A DNA stretch of 64,000 nt from Cohnella silvisoli (GCF_021190915.1 NZ_JAIOAP010000005.1:248001-312000), one strand, 5' to 3'. Positions 24,803 through 34,244 are shown, counted from the stretch's first letter. The notes: generated by a model not told the origin, from the sequence alone. Numbers and translations are program-made.

Positions 24803-26563
24803 CTACGGTTTTACTTCATTCATTTTGTCTTCTCTAACATAGGTTTCGATATAGTGGTTGGATTTTAAAATCAACTTATTTCCGGACAACGTATAAGTTT
24901 CTTTGCTTCCATGAAAATCGGAGATCAGTTTTTTTCCGGAAATCACAAACTCTTCAGTAAGATTGGAATCTGAGGAGTATGGTTTCAACTTTTGGCTATA
25001 AAAATCAATTTCCATATACTCATTAAACGGCTCCTTGCCAAAGGGTCCATATGTTCGGTTAAATACTAAGCGTTTGCCTGACCGTTCCTGAAACCATTCC
25101 TGATACTTTAACTTGTACCATTTTCCTTGCCACAACAGCGCTTTGCCCGCGATTTCATACTGCTTGGCCGAGTCTTTGTATTTTCCGAGCTGTTTAAACA
25201 TTTGGCGCGCCTCTGCAATTTCCTTGCGATCACGATGATGGTTCAGCGCAATACGGTATTGGCATTCGAGAATAAGAGTCTTGCTATTCTTATAGTTTAC
25301 AATTCCCTTTAACACCGTCATTGCGCTTACAGGATTACCGGCTTTCAAAGATGCCACCGCATTCTGATACAAGATTTCCAGCCGCCCCTCGTCATGATCC
25401 CTGTAAGAGGGAATCATCTCCAATTGAGCTAGCGCTTCCGTATATTTCTTATCGTGTAACAGATGTATTGCAAATTGAAAGACGCTTTCTTTCCACTGTT
25501 CTTTGCTGTCTTTATACTCGCCTAATGAAGCGAACGCATTGATTGAACTCACGTAATATCCATTGCTGCGGGCTTCAATCGCCTGTTCGTATTCGGTTTG
25601 CTTCATCTGGGCCGCGGCCTGCTTCATCCGATCCTCAGCCTGATTAACCCGATCCGCTGCATCTTTATAATCGCCAAGCTTCAGGAAAGCCTCCTTGGCT
25701 TCCAGAAATTGGCCTGCCTCGAACTGTCGCAGCGCTTTGGTATAATGCAATCTCGGCTCTGCGATTTGATACCACTCATAGAGCCCTGCGCATATCAGAA
25801 CAGTGAACGACATAATCCAAATCACGATTCGTCGCTCTTTCTTGCTCTCTTTCATGCGCTCTATGTCGCTTTTCATCCGATTAAGAGCATCCATTTCTTC
25901 CTGTTTTCTGGCCTGCTCTTTAAGAATATTCAGAGATTTCTGCAAGTAGGAAGCGTTCATGACCTCCAACTGCTTGAGCCTTTGCCTTCCGCAACGCACG
26001 CATTGCAAATCGCCTATTTCGTTTATTTTGCCGCAAGTGCACGCCCAGGTATCATCGGAGTACATCTCGGGGATAAAAGTTCTCGCAAAAGGATTGTTTT
26101 CCGGCAAGATTCGTTCCAATTCACGGAACAAGTCGCTTCCCAATTCCGGCAAAGCTTTTAATACAGGTAACTTCCGCGTTTGCAAACCTTTAAATGGGAA
26201 AACAACGCCGTCTACAAACATTGTTTTAACAAAGATAACGACTACTTTTCGAACGCTTCTGTCCGGCAATATAACCAACTGCTGATCACCGAAAAAAGTG
26301 CCGGGAGGAATATGCAAATCCTGATAAGCGAAATAGACGATATTGTCGCCGCGGATGGCTTCTCCGGTTTCATCGTAACATCCGATCTGGATATGTACTG
26401 AGTTTATGGTCTTCTTGGAATTATTGCATAGTTTCAATTGAAGAGCCGTTGTATCCTCGAATTGATCCAATAGAATAGTCCCTTTAAGGATCTCAATCGG
26501 CGAGCCTTGAATCCATTCGCTCGGAACATACTCCGTAAGTATTTTGTATCTGGTTTGGTTCAT
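24803..26563 (-). CDS. Zinc-ribbon, single-pass membrane protein with TPR-like repeats
   Basis: This protein has about 586 residues, starting at MNQTRYK; a TTG further upstream is weaker. The N-terminal 170 residues are beta-rich (LQLKLCNNSKKTINSVHIQIGCYDETG). A zinc ribbon follows at about 190-210 (WACTCGKINEIGDLQCVRCGRQ), then a coiled coil, one transmembrane helix (IVIWIMSFTVLICAGLY), and about 200 residues of helical repeats with the pattern FxxLGDYKDA/YKDS seen in tetratricopeptide-like proteins of Bacillota. A small beta domain ends it. The zinc ribbon should be cytoplasmic and the repeats extracellular. The function is unknown; a role in envelope sensing is inference. Confidence 0.8.
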   Translation of the reverse strand: MNQTRYKILTEYVPSEWIQGSPIEILKGTILLDQFEDTTALQLKLCNNSKKTINSVHIQIGCYDETGEAIRGDNIVYFAYQDLHIPPGTFFGDQQLVILPDRSVRKVVVIFVKTMFVDGVVFPFKGLQTRKLPVLKALPELGSDLFRELERILPENNPFARTFIPEMYSDDTWACTCGKINEIGDLQCVRCGRQRLKQLEVMNASYLQKSLNILKEQARKQEEMDALNRMKSDIERMKESKKERRIVIWIMSFTVLICAGLYEWYQIAEPRLHYTKALRQFEAGQFLEAKEAFLKLGDYKDAADRVNQAEDRMKQAAAQMKQTEYEQAIEARSNGYYVSSINAFASLGEYKDSKEQWKESVFQFAIHLLHDKKYTEALAQLEMIPSYRDHDEGRLEILYQNAVASLKAGNPVSAMTVLKGIVNYKNSKTLILECQYRIALNHHRDRKEIAEARQMFKQLGKYKDSAKQYEIAGKALLWQGKWYKLKYQEWFQERSGKRLVFNRTYGPFGKEPFNEYMEIDFYSQKLKPYSSDSNLTEEFVISGKKLISDFHGSKETYTLSGNKLILKSNHYIETYVREDKMNEVKP

Positions 26564-26605
26564 CGTTTGGACCCCCACTCTCCTTTCCTTTTTATTCGAC
26601 AAATC

Positions 26606-27635
26606 TTACCAGAAACCTACATCTCTTTGAGCTTGGAAACGCTGCATCAGGGCGAAAAGAGCGGATGCCGTTACGGATAAGCCAAACAACACGAAATAGA
26701 GAAAAGGTGTCCCCATATGATCGACGATTACTCCGCCGGCGGCATTCCCGATAATTCCGCCTAAACCCCAGGTGACGGCCGCGAAGATCGTTTGGAAAGT
26801 GGCCTTCGTTTTCTCGCTGGCATAACTCTGGACCACTCCTACGAAAGTGCCTGCCGCAAAGGCGAACGATATTCCGTCCAACAGCTGCAAGCCAAGCGTC
26901 AAGTACACATCATGAACGAGAAAAAGAACCAAACATCTGGTGCCGTAAATCGCCGCGGACAGGCAAAGCAGGTTGAACCTTCCGATTGTACGGCTCAGCT
27001 TCGCGGCGACCCAGAACATCGGGACTTCGATAATCGCAGCTATCGCAAAGGCGCTGCCAAGCAAACCTTTGTCGAAATCCATTTCCTTATAATAAATCGG
27101 AAGAAAGGTGAAATTGGTGGAGACCGACATGACCATCACTAGGCTGATTCCGAGGAACAGCATGAAAGGCTTATTTTCAAAGACCTCTTTGGTTTGTTCG
27201 AATATCGTAATCTTGTGGTGGATCGGTTTCGTTTTGGGAAACCAGAACAGCAGAACGAAGACGAGTAAGCTGATCGCCAAGTAATACAGAAAAATATTCT
27301 CATATCCGTATTTTCCATAGAGAAATCCGGTAGCAAACGCCCCGAGCGAATAGCTGAGCGCACCCCATAGGCGGACACTGCCGAAAGAGAAGCCGTCGCG
27401 GCTGCCCATTTCAACCGCGATGGAGTCGGCAAGCGGTACGGGGGAAGATTGAAACCATGCGAATAAGAGGGATAGAGCAGTAATTGCGGCGATATTCTCG
27501 GTAAAGTAAAACCCGACGCCGATTACCGGGGCTACGAGCACCGCAACCATCAATAATTTGCGGGGATTGCTCATACGGTCGTTGATAATGCCATTCACGG
27601 GCTGCTAAGAAATAGTATAACGATAATATCCTCAC
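26606..27635 (-). pseudogene. MFS transporter with an internal deletion near the 5' end
   Basis: The long frame (26606-27598, 330 residues) is an MFS transporter of the LacY-like type, starting abruptly at PVNGIINDRMSNPRKLL, which is normally the helix 2-3 loop. In another frame directly upstream the true N-terminus survives: a GTG at 27635 followed by RILSLYYFLAA, with GAGGAG before it. The two pieces meet at about 27605, so roughly 40 codons (helix 1 to helix 2) are missing and the frame is shifted. The rest is undamaged, with about ten remaining helices. A full-length relative would have about 390-400 residues. Transport is probably lost. Confidence 0.8.
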
Positions 27636-27752
27636 AGCCGGTTTTCTCCTCTGTCTATTTGGTAAAATCCTTAATTTTCTATCCAGAGCTGCCGATAAAT
27701 GTAGTAGACCTCACAGACCTTACATAATTATCCAAGGAGGTACGGTTGTACG

Positions 27753-28811
27753 ATGAGAATCCAAGGACAGACACTCTCCCCGGCATTATCGGCTTTTTCC
27801 CCGAAACCAGCACATGCACAGAGCCCAGACGGGGGACAATCAGCTAATATACAATCTACGGTGACCATCTCCCAACTCGGGAATGCCAAACACGATCTTC
27901 TGCAGCGGTTTCGTACACCTATTGACGGTTCCGGTAATCGGGCTTCGCTCATAGTGTCTATCGCCGATAAGTACGGCGAAATCCGAAATGAAATCATCAG
28001 CGAAGGCAAGGATGATCAACAGCAGTCGCTGACCCAACTCGACCAAGTATACGACGAATTAACAGCAGGAAGCGCAGAACAGTTGTCCAGTCAATTCAAC
28101 TATTTCTTCGATTCTTCCGGCGATGACTTGTTCGACGAAAAGGCATTCCGCAGCCATCTGGTTGATTTGGCGAAAGCGGCTAAGCAAATCGCGGTGGAGC
28201 ACCCTGGTGAGGTTGCAGATAGACTCGCTCTTCGCGAGTCGTCAGGCGGGCTTGAAACGATGAATTACCGGGATATCGTTTCAATGGTAGATGTCATGCA
28301 GAAGCTGTCGGCTAATAAGCCGCCAGAGGCAGGCTCAGATCCAGTGAAGTTCGGCAGTCAATTGGCGGAATGGCATACGTATAACAAACAGATTCTCGCC
28401 TCCGCCGACCTTTCCGATGACGTTCGGAAGGCGGCCGAGCGTGCCTTGGACACATCGGCGACATTCAGGATGAAGAACGGCGCCTTTAAGCAAGCGATCG
28501 ACCAGTTCAATGCGAAAATCGAAGAGACGCTCAAGAAGCTGAAGCGATTGTCCTTTCTACTCGCGACGCTGAACGGTAAGCTCCAAGATCTGAAAGGACT
28601 TGACCCTGGCGACCCCCGTATCCAGAGCCTGCTGCGCCGGGAACAGGAATTGATGCAGAGCAAGTCCGAATACTGGAACGAGTTGAAGGAGAATAACACC
28701 AAGATGTCGCAGCTGAAGAAAAATCCGGATTCGGTCATCGAGACCGATGTTTACCGACAAATCAAGGATAGCTATGATACTCGTATGGAGCAAGCCCGTG
28801 CGGATAAATAA
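27753..28811 (+). CDS. Helical/coiled-coil protein of unknown function
   Basis: The protein has 352 residues. AGGAGGT lies upstream at somewhat long spacing. The first 40 residues are Pro/Ser/Gln-rich and unordered. The rest is strongly helical and charged, with a coiled-coil stretch at about 240-340 (FNAKIEETLKKLKRL, LRREQELMQSKSEYWNEL). There is no signal peptide, membrane segment or catalytic motif. I do not recognise the family. It stands alone on the plus strand and ends in a very strong terminator whose stem overlaps the stop codon. A structural or flagellar/secreted-substrate-like role is possible but unsupported. Confidence 0.75.
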   Translation: MRIQGQTLSPALSAFSPKPAHAQSPDGGQSANIQSTVTISQLGNAKHDLLQRFRTPIDGSGNRASLIVSIADKYGEIRNEIISEGKDDQQQSLTQLDQVYDELTAGSAEQLSSQFNYFFDSSGDDLFDEKAFRSHLVDLAKAAKQIAVEHPGEVADRLALRESSGGLETMNYRDIVSMVDVMQKLSANKPPEAGSDPVKFGSQLAEWHTYNKQILASADLSDDVRKAAERALDTSATFRMKNGAFKQAIDQFNAKIEETLKKLKRLSFLLATLNGKLQDLKGLDPGDPRIQSLLRREQELMQSKSEYWNELKENNTKMSQLKKNPDSVIETDVYRQIKDSYDTRMEQARADK

Positions 28812-28843
28812 AGAAGGAGCGGCGTCGATGCCGCTCCTTCTTT
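28810..28843 (+). terminator. Strong terminator after the 27753 gene
   Basis: Perfect 14-base arms AAAGAAGGAGCGGC/GCCGCTCCTTCTTT enclose a six-base loop, with T residues on both sides. It also serves the convergent SDR gene. Confidence 0.9.
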
Positions 28844-28857
28844 ATTGTTGGTGGGAC

Positions 28858-29622
28858 TTATAAATGGGATCCTCCGCTTGTATCTATCAATTGGCCGGTT
28901 ACCCAACGACTATCAGGCGAGGCAAGAAAAGCGGCTACATCCGCAACATCTTCGGGCTGCCCCCACCTGCCAAAAGCGGACAGACCAGCCGCGAATTTCT
29001 GCCCCTCCGGGTCTTGCAGTATTGCCGCATTCATATCCGTATCAATGATTCCGGGTAAGATAGCATTGACCGTAATATTCCATGCCCCGAGTTGCTTGGC
29101 TAAGGTAAATGTCAGCGTGTTGATAGCGCCTTTCGTTACGCTGTAACCCAAGAGATTAGGCATAGCGATCCGCGTAGCAACCGATGAAATATTGATTATG
29201 CGGCCCTCGTCTCTCAGACGCGGCAAAGCTTGCTGTATTAGAAAAAGCGGAGCTTTAACGTGAATATTGAACACTTCATCGAAGGATTGTTCCGTCGTCT
29301 CCTCTATGGTTGCAACTTGGCCGATTCCTGCATTGTTAACAAGGATATCGAAATGATTGCCGCCGGTGCGTTCTTTAAGCGATACGTCCAACGCCGCATA
29401 CAACTCGTGCACACCTTGTACCGATTTGAAATCCGCTCCGATCTTAAATGCCGTCCCGCCATTAGACTGTATCTCACGAACCACTTCATCGGCAGCTTCA
29501 TGGTTTTTTACGTAGTGAACGGCTACGACTGCGCCCTCTTGCGCCAAGCGCAGCGCAATGCCGCGTCCAATCCCTCGGCTTGCGCCCGTTACTAATGCAA
29601 CCTTGCCTTTCAACTTGCTCAT
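28858..29622 (-). CDS. Short-chain dehydrogenase/reductase (SDR)
   Basis: This 254-residue classical SDR has TGASRGIGRGIA for the nucleotide, FDILVNNAG, NISSVA with the catalytic Ser, and YSVTKGAI (Tyr-x3-Lys); FGRWGQPEDVADVAAFLAS lies near the C-terminus. It has an unusually long insertion after the third strand (DVSLKERTGGNHFD), typical of the subgroup near 3-oxoacyl-ACP reductase-like proteins of Paenibacillus. It is monocistronic and converges on a bidirectional terminator. The substrate is unknown. It is a second SDR, not a copy of the one at 23051. Confidence 0.92.
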   Translation of the reverse strand: MSKLKGKVALVTGASRGIGRGIALRLAQEGAVVAVHYVKNHEAADEVVREIQSNGGTAFKIGADFKSVQGVHELYAALDVSLKERTGGNHFDILVNNAGIGQVATIEETTEQSFDEVFNIHVKAPLFLIQQALPRLRDEGRIINISSVATRIAMPNLLGYSVTKGAINTLTFTLAKQLGAWNITVNAILPGIIDTDMNAAILQDPEGQKFAAGLSAFGRWGQPEDVADVAAFLASPDSRWVTGQLIDTSGGSHL

Positions 29623-29749
29623 ATTCTCATCTCTCTGTTTGTTATACCTTCTTCCTTTTTATTTTTAACACAATGTGGCATTTGATATGTTGCTCTCTCA
29701 TTCGGGGATCAACGAGGGGTGAAGAATCCTTCTTTGAGCAAAATAGAAT

Positions 29750-29792
29750 CGGCGGCAGCCCTGAACACCTACTGTGTTCTGGACTGCCGCCG
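29750..29792 (-). terminator. Hairpin after the dihydrofolate-reductase-like gene
   Basis: Arms CGGCGGCAG and CTGCCGCCG, extended by GAACAC/GTGTTC, form a long stem. On the minus strand it is followed by a T-containing stretch. Confidence 0.75.
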
Positions 29793-29808
29793 TTATTCAA
29801 GTTCACGA

Positions 29809-30360
29809 TTAATCAACCTTCTGATAAGTAAGAACAGTCACGCCGGTATCGAACGTCTTTGTTTCTGCCAGTTTCAACGTTTTCTTATCGATCCCCTCGC
29901 CGAAGAGACGTTTGCCGCGTCCAAGCACAACGGGAAAGACCATAAGCCGATATTCGTCGATAAGATCAAGCTGGATCAATGATTGAATAAGAGCACAGCT
30001 GCCGAAAATCACAATATCCTTACCGGACTATTGTTTCAACTTGGTTATTTCATCCGCGAGATTGCCTTTGATCAATGAAGAATTGTTCCATTCCACTTCT
30101 TCCAGGGTTGTTGAAACTACGTACTTGGGGTAGTCGTTCATCATATGGCCGTATTCGCCTGTTTGCTCAATCATATTCGGCCAAGCCGCCGCAAAACCAT
30201 CATACGTTACACGGCCGAGCAGAAGAGCGTCGGCTGCTTTAAGTTCGTTGAATTTGAAATTATTTTGCGCATCGGTTCCGAATTCGAACGTCCACAAATG
30301 CGGGTCCTCCATAACACCATCAAGCGATACAAACTCCGATACGACTACTTTTCTTTTCAA
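29809..30360 (-). pseudogene. Dihydrofolate reductase-like (RibD_C) gene with an in-frame amber codon
   Basis: Two adjacent reading segments in the same frame make one protein. The first (KVVVSEFVSLDGVMEDP...LLLGRVTYDGFAAAWP) ends at TAG in 30028-30030. The second continues at once with SGKDIVIFGSCALIQSLI and LGRGKRLFGEG. Together they have the normal RibD_C/YwjB-type length of about 183 residues. The only lesion is one TAG, probably from CAG (the expected sequence is QQxGKD). The likely start is a TTG at 30360, with no ribosome site but a TATAAT 8 bases upstream, so a leaderless message is possible. It is either a recent nonsense mutant or read through. Confidence 0.8.
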
Positions 30361-30391
30361 TTTTTTTATTATAGCGCAACCGGCACACAAG

Positions 30392-30432
30392 AAAACCTCT
30401 AACTCCGCTTTTAATGGCGAGTTGGAGGTTTT
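30392..30432 (-). terminator. Terminator after the EAL gene
   Basis: The stem AAAACCTCCAACTC/GAGTTAGAGGTTTT (minus strand) lies 28 bases after the stop of the EAL gene. Confidence 0.85.
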
Positions 30433-30459
30433 GTGTTTGCGTTCAATACGAGCTAATAA

Positions 30460-31734
30460 TTATTCATTGCTTTCATTGCTGTCCGCAACATCGAGCAGAA
30501 GAATCAGTTCCTTGCCAATGGGAATAGAGAAAGTTCTAATCCACGCATGCGTATCCAGGTCAGCATATAAGGTCGATACCTTTGCTTCAACGCGCGAATT
30601 CTCATGGGAGAGATGGGGGATAAAATAAGGCCTCCAACTCCAATCCGCGTTTCGATATTCCAGCTCCATCCGCCAAGTATCCCCAGAATCCCTAATATGG
30701 TTTGCCGATAACTGAATACCGTCGTTTCGACATAAGTATACGCGCATGCATGACTCATTCAAGGTCGGCAACAGTTGCCCGATCGCATGGTCGGCTTGCT
30801 CAGAGTCAACGTCGAATACCGTTTCTTCGGTCTCAGAATCCGGGGCTGCCTCCAAAAGGTTTCCAATCTCCGAGGCTTGTATCGTATCCACGAGGCGTTT
30901 CCCCAGTTCCTCCCAATGCTGCTTGGTCGCCCGCAGATTCCTCCGGTGCTCGTCCAGCTCCGCTTCGATAAGAGGGGTGAAAGCATCTTTAAGCCGGAGT
31001 TCCGGCTCCGCCGGAGCGAATAAATAGCCCTGGACGTATCTTGCTCCGATTTGAATGGCGCGCTTCAGATCTTGACTTGTCTCTACGCCCTCGACCAGAA
31101 GCGAGGCGCCGATCTGTTCCGCTAAAGTGGAGAACGACCGAAGAACCCCCAAGTAACCACTATGGTGAGCGCTTTTTTTCATCAAATGAATATCGATTTT
31201 CAATAGATTGGGCTGAATTTGGGCGATACGGTCGAAGTTGCTGAAACCTGTCCCAATATCGTCTATGGCGATTCGGCAGCCTTGAGCCCGGTAGAGGTTA
31301 ATGATTTCGTTAAGCTCCGACATGGAGCCATTGAATTCTTCCTCCGTAATTTCGATACATATTTTGCTTGGATCCATACCATGCTTATCCAGAAGCTGCA
31401 GCGTATGGAGCTCGCCGGTGCTCTTATAATGTTGATAGATCCATGAAGGCTTCAAATTGATAAAGAGCGTGGGAGGATCCGGCAGCTTGCTCATCTTATT
31501 AATCGCTTGCTCACGCAGCAGGCGGTCTATTCGAACATGCTCTTCAACAGAGATGCTGGAATCCGAGAAGAAGGGTCCTAAGCTGCGAACGTTCCCATCA
31601 ACGAATTGTCTGCCGAGCGCTTCGTATCCGACAATGCTGCGCGTCTCCAGAGCGATGATCGGCTGGTAATAGGCGAGGAGCTTTCCTTTCGGAGTACCCT
31701 GCGTGTTCGACTTGCTGTCTGAAAGATTAACCAT
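30460..31734 (-). CDS. EAL-domain cyclic-di-GMP protein, YkuI-like
   Basis: The protein has 424 residues. The EAL domain (about 18-255) has all key motifs: YEALGR (the EAL glutamate), LFINLKP, CIEITEEE, AIDDIGTGFSNFDRI (paired aspartates), LLKIDIHLM, LLVEGVET and VQGYLFAPAE. The metal-binding and catalytic residues therefore look intact. The C-terminal 150 residues form a PAS-like domain (CMRVYLCRNDGIQLSANH...), the arrangement of Bacillus YkuI, which binds cyclic di-GMP. It is cytoplasmic with no membrane segment. It is monocistronic with its own terminator. The activity, enzyme or receptor, is not decided by sequence. Confidence 0.92.
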   Translation of the reverse strand: MVNLSDSKSNTQGTPKGKLLAYYQPIIALETRSIVGYEALGRQFVDGNVRSLGPFFSDSSISVEEHVRIDRLLREQAINKMSKLPDPPTLFINLKPSWIYQHYKSTGELHTLQLLDKHGMDPSKICIEITEEEFNGSMSELNEIINLYRAQGCRIAIDDIGTGFSNFDRIAQIQPNLLKIDIHLMKKSAHHSGYLGVLRSFSTLAEQIGASLLVEGVETSQDLKRAIQIGARYVQGYLFAPAEPELRLKDAFTPLIEAELDEHRRNLRATKQHWEELGKRLVDTIQASEIGNLLEAAPDSETEETVFDVDSEQADHAIGQLLPTLNESCMRVYLCRNDGIQLSANHIRDSGDTWRMELEYRNADWSWRPYFIPHLSHENSRVEAKVSTLYADLDTHAWIRTFSIPIGKELILLLDVADSNESNE

Positions 31735-31915
31735 GACTTACCCCTTTGCGAATTAAAAGGATGTTATGAATCTTAACATGAAATATTCTGATTTGATTGT
31801 ATAGGAAGATTGCAGGAATGAATATAGTAATTATTTTTGCGGTATTCTCAACAGTGTCGATTGAGTCATATCTAGATTAATGAAAGTTGCAATCGGGCTC
31901 ATTAAAAACAAAAAA

Positions 31916-31951
31916 GGGCTGCAACAGGTCACTTGCAACCTGACACAACCC
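31916..31951. repeat. Dispersed hairpin repeat, copy 2
   Basis: GGGCTGCAACAGGT pairs with ACCTGACACAACCCC. It is the same family as the copy at 12404 and lies after the WYL gene (minus strand), where it may terminate transcription. Confidence 0.65.
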
Positions 31952-31981
31952 CAATATCCGTCTTTCCCCCTCGCCCATCAA

Positions 31982-32866
31982 TTACTGGCCAACCATCCGT
32001 CTCACCCTGTTAACCACCAAATTGTGCAACCACCGAGGTGATACAATCTCGAAACCCGATGGGCACGCGAACAACTTGGCGATTAGATGATCTTTATCAA
32101 GATATTCGACACGATAGGTGCCTGGCATCGTCTCCTCAGTCCGTAAACCAAGCATTTTGCCGTAGGGTGATACGTTGAAGCGAATAATCGCTATGTTTAC
32201 CTCGTCCGTTAAATACGGGACAATTTCCGCCCTCCCGAGCAGTGGAGCCAGATCGTAAACCTGTTCGGAAGGTATCGTATCCCACAACTCAGCAAGCCGG
32301 AATATCCGGATCTCTCTTTCCGGCTCGCAGTAGCCCGCCACATAGTTTTCTTTTCGATACACATAGATTTTATACGGAGAGAGTAATACCTCCACCGTAT
32401 CGTCACGACTGATGCCGTAACGGATCCGGACTTTGCGGTGTTCTCTAATTGCATCACTCAGCACGTCAAACCGCGAGAGAATGGCCGGTTCTACCGGAAA
32501 AATCGGAATCGCTGCAGAAGGCTCCTCGTCCACGCCGTCCCCAACGAGGCGGCTGAACAGCCTCGCCAGGTGGGTGGCGTGCCCGTACTCCATCCGTTTA
32601 TATTGCTCTGCTAAGTAGGCTAGTGTCTTCCGCTGCTCCTCAGTCATGAAGAGGTTCGCCACCGCGAACGACCGACCATCGTAAAAGTAACCTTTGCGTT
32701 CATGACTATACGCAAGCGGCGCGCACATGGTGTCCCGCAAATATTCCAGATCGCGCGATGCCTGCCTCGGTGAGATCGAGAACCTCTCAGCAATGGTGAC
32801 TGCATTCGGATAACGGCCGCCACGGATTTGCGTGTCGATCCAGGAAATGCGGTGCGTATTGCTCAC
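31982..32866 (-). CDS. WYL-domain transcriptional regulator
   Basis: The protein has 294 residues, starting at GTG with GGGGGAGGG upstream. The N-terminal winged helix (about 8-60: TIAERFSISPRQASRDLEYLRD) is of DeoR type. The WYL domain (about 135-215) has HRKVRIRYGISRDDTVEVLLSPYKIYVYRKENYVAGYCEPEREIRIFRLAEL, and a WCX-like C-terminal extension ends the protein. WYL proteins bind nucleic acid or nucleotide ligands and switch accessory genes. It is the second gene after the C39/BtrH-like protein at 32896, with 29 bases between them, so the two form an operon and probably one functional unit. Confidence 0.92.
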   Translation of the reverse strand: MSNTHRISWIDTQIRGGRYPNAVTIAERFSISPRQASRDLEYLRDTMCAPLAYSHERKGYFYDGRSFAVANLFMTEEQRKTLAYLAEQYKRMEYGHATHLARLFSRLVGDGVDEEPSAAIPIFPVEPAILSRFDVLSDAIREHRKVRIRYGISRDDTVEVLLSPYKIYVYRKENYVAGYCEPEREIRIFRLAELWDTIPSEQVYDLAPLLGRAEIVPYLTDEVNIAIIRFNVSPYGKMLGLRTEETMPGTYRVEYLDKDHLIAKLFACPSGFEIVSPRWLHNLVVNRVRRMVGQ

Positions 32867-32895
32867 TTATAATTCCCTCCCCCACTTATGACATA

Positions 32896-34047
32896 TTATG
32901 ATAATGAATCGGCAATCCGCTCCAGAGACTGCAATCCTTTGCGTTCCAACTCCTTCGCTTGTTCCAGATGCCTGACCGCCTGCGCGATGCGCGAGCGATT
33001 CTTCATGTATTCCGGCTTCCGTCCATGGAACGGGTACAGCTCCCTGACACTCCGCAACTGTTCGAATATACCATCATACAACTCCGCGCTCTGCCGCAAG
33101 AACCCAGCTTCAGCGCCTCCAATCCTGTCCGCCGCCTCTCGCAGGAACGGTCCGGCCATCGACCGGCATTCCGCCCATGCCTCCGCATTGATGGACAGTC
33201 CGAATCCGTCCGTCTCAGTATGAAGGAATGTGTGAATAAAATTGTCATACCCTTCGAGACCCGCCTTATACCGGTCGAATACCCACTTGCGGGGACTATG
33301 CGAGAATTCCAAGGCAAAGCGAAGCGCCTCTCTCACGGTTACCCTGTCGTCTGATACCAACCCCGGCTCAACCCAGAACATCTCAAGCAGACCAATATGT
33401 GTAGTCGCCAGCCGATCCCAACGCAGATGGGCTTTGCCCGCCACCGTAATTGAATTTCCATAATCATCCATAATCTCAAAGGGGCCACCATTCGTACCGA
33501 CGGTTACTTTCGCCGATAACTCGACCCCGAGCTTTTTGGCCAGCTGCCGGACCTCTTCATTCGCGATGCCACTCTCGAGCAATCTGGTAGCCGCCGGACT
33601 GACCTGCCATTCCCATTCGTCCGTTCCGATTCCTTGAAAGAGATATCCTTCATCGTCGTAACCGTCCACGATATAATATTCGGGGATACCTAGAGAATAC
33701 CCGTAACACGGATAACCGTTGTCGATTGCGCGTTTTGCAGTCTCCCACGCGGCAAGCTGCTTCTCAGCAAAATCGCTGTCCGTCTGCAAGGAGATAACGC
33801 CTTCTACGGTAATACCGAGATTGTTGGCGAGATTTCGAATCATCTCTGTATTAAATGATTGGAAGCCTCCCGGCTGACCCTGGTCTTCCATATTGATCAG
33901 AAAAGCGAACCCTGTTCCTCCGTAGAGCCACTCCCGGCTCATCGGAACACCCAAATAGGCGCTGCATTCGTAAAGGCAGTCAAGCTGTGTGATCCAATTT
34001 TTATGTTTGTATGTAATGCCATCTAATCGTTTTACCGCCATGTCCAT
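32896..34047 (-). CDS. C39/BtrH-like papain-fold protein, partner of the WYL regulator
   Basis: The protein has 383 residues. A start six bases later (MAVKR) has slightly better spacing to the site. The N-terminal half resembles C39/BtrH-type domains: LDCLYECSAYLG with a candidate catalytic Cys, YGGTGFAFLINM, GYPCYGYSLG and YYIVDGYDDEGYLFQG. The C-terminal half is helical (REALRFALEFSHSP, AWAECRSMAGPFLREAADRIG). There is no signal or membrane segment. The same plan occurs in the sigma-factor fusion at 21318 and in the BtrH protein at 51450. The WYL gene follows at 29 bases. Enzymatic activity is uncertain, because the His and Asp of a triad are not obvious. Confidence 0.75.
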   Translation of the reverse strand: MDMAVKRLDGITYKHKNWITQLDCLYECSAYLGVPMSREWLYGGTGFAFLINMEDQGQPGGFQSFNTEMIRNLANNLGITVEGVISLQTDSDFAEKQLAAWETAKRAIDNGYPCYGYSLGIPEYYIVDGYDDEGYLFQGIGTDEWEWQVSPAATRLLESGIANEEVRQLAKKLGVELSAKVTVGTNGGPFEIMDDYGNSITVAGKAHLRWDRLATTHIGLLEMFWVEPGLVSDDRVTVREALRFALEFSHSPRKWVFDRYKAGLEGYDNFIHTFLHTETDGFGLSINAEAWAECRSMAGPFLREAADRIGGAEAGFLRQSAELYDGIFEQLRSVRELYPFHGRKPEYMKNRSRIAQAVRHLEQAKELERKGLQSLERIADSLS

Positions 34048-34160
34048 ATCCCCTTCACTAAAAGAAATTGATCTTTAACGAGTGTAACGGGGCTACCCTG
34101 ACATATAGTGTCATTCCCTAAAAATTCGACTAGAGTAATTCATTTCCTTTTTACTATCGA

Positions 34161-34244
34161 CACATTTATCGTTGCTCTTCTAACATACATCGGGAATAAC
34201 ATTTTGAGAAAGCAAAACCCACCTTCAGTCGTTTAAGGTGGGTT
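34161..34244 (+). repeat. Decayed toxin-antitoxin copy, its terminator retained
   Basis: Codons for TFIVALLTYIGNN and RK survive without a start codon, then the stop is lost (AAGCAA). The terminator arms AAAACCCACCTT/AAGGTGGGTT remain, better paired than in the intact copies. They sit just after the DHA2 exporter at 34291 (minus strand), so the remnant probably now terminates that gene. The antisense promoter is gone. Confidence 0.75.
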
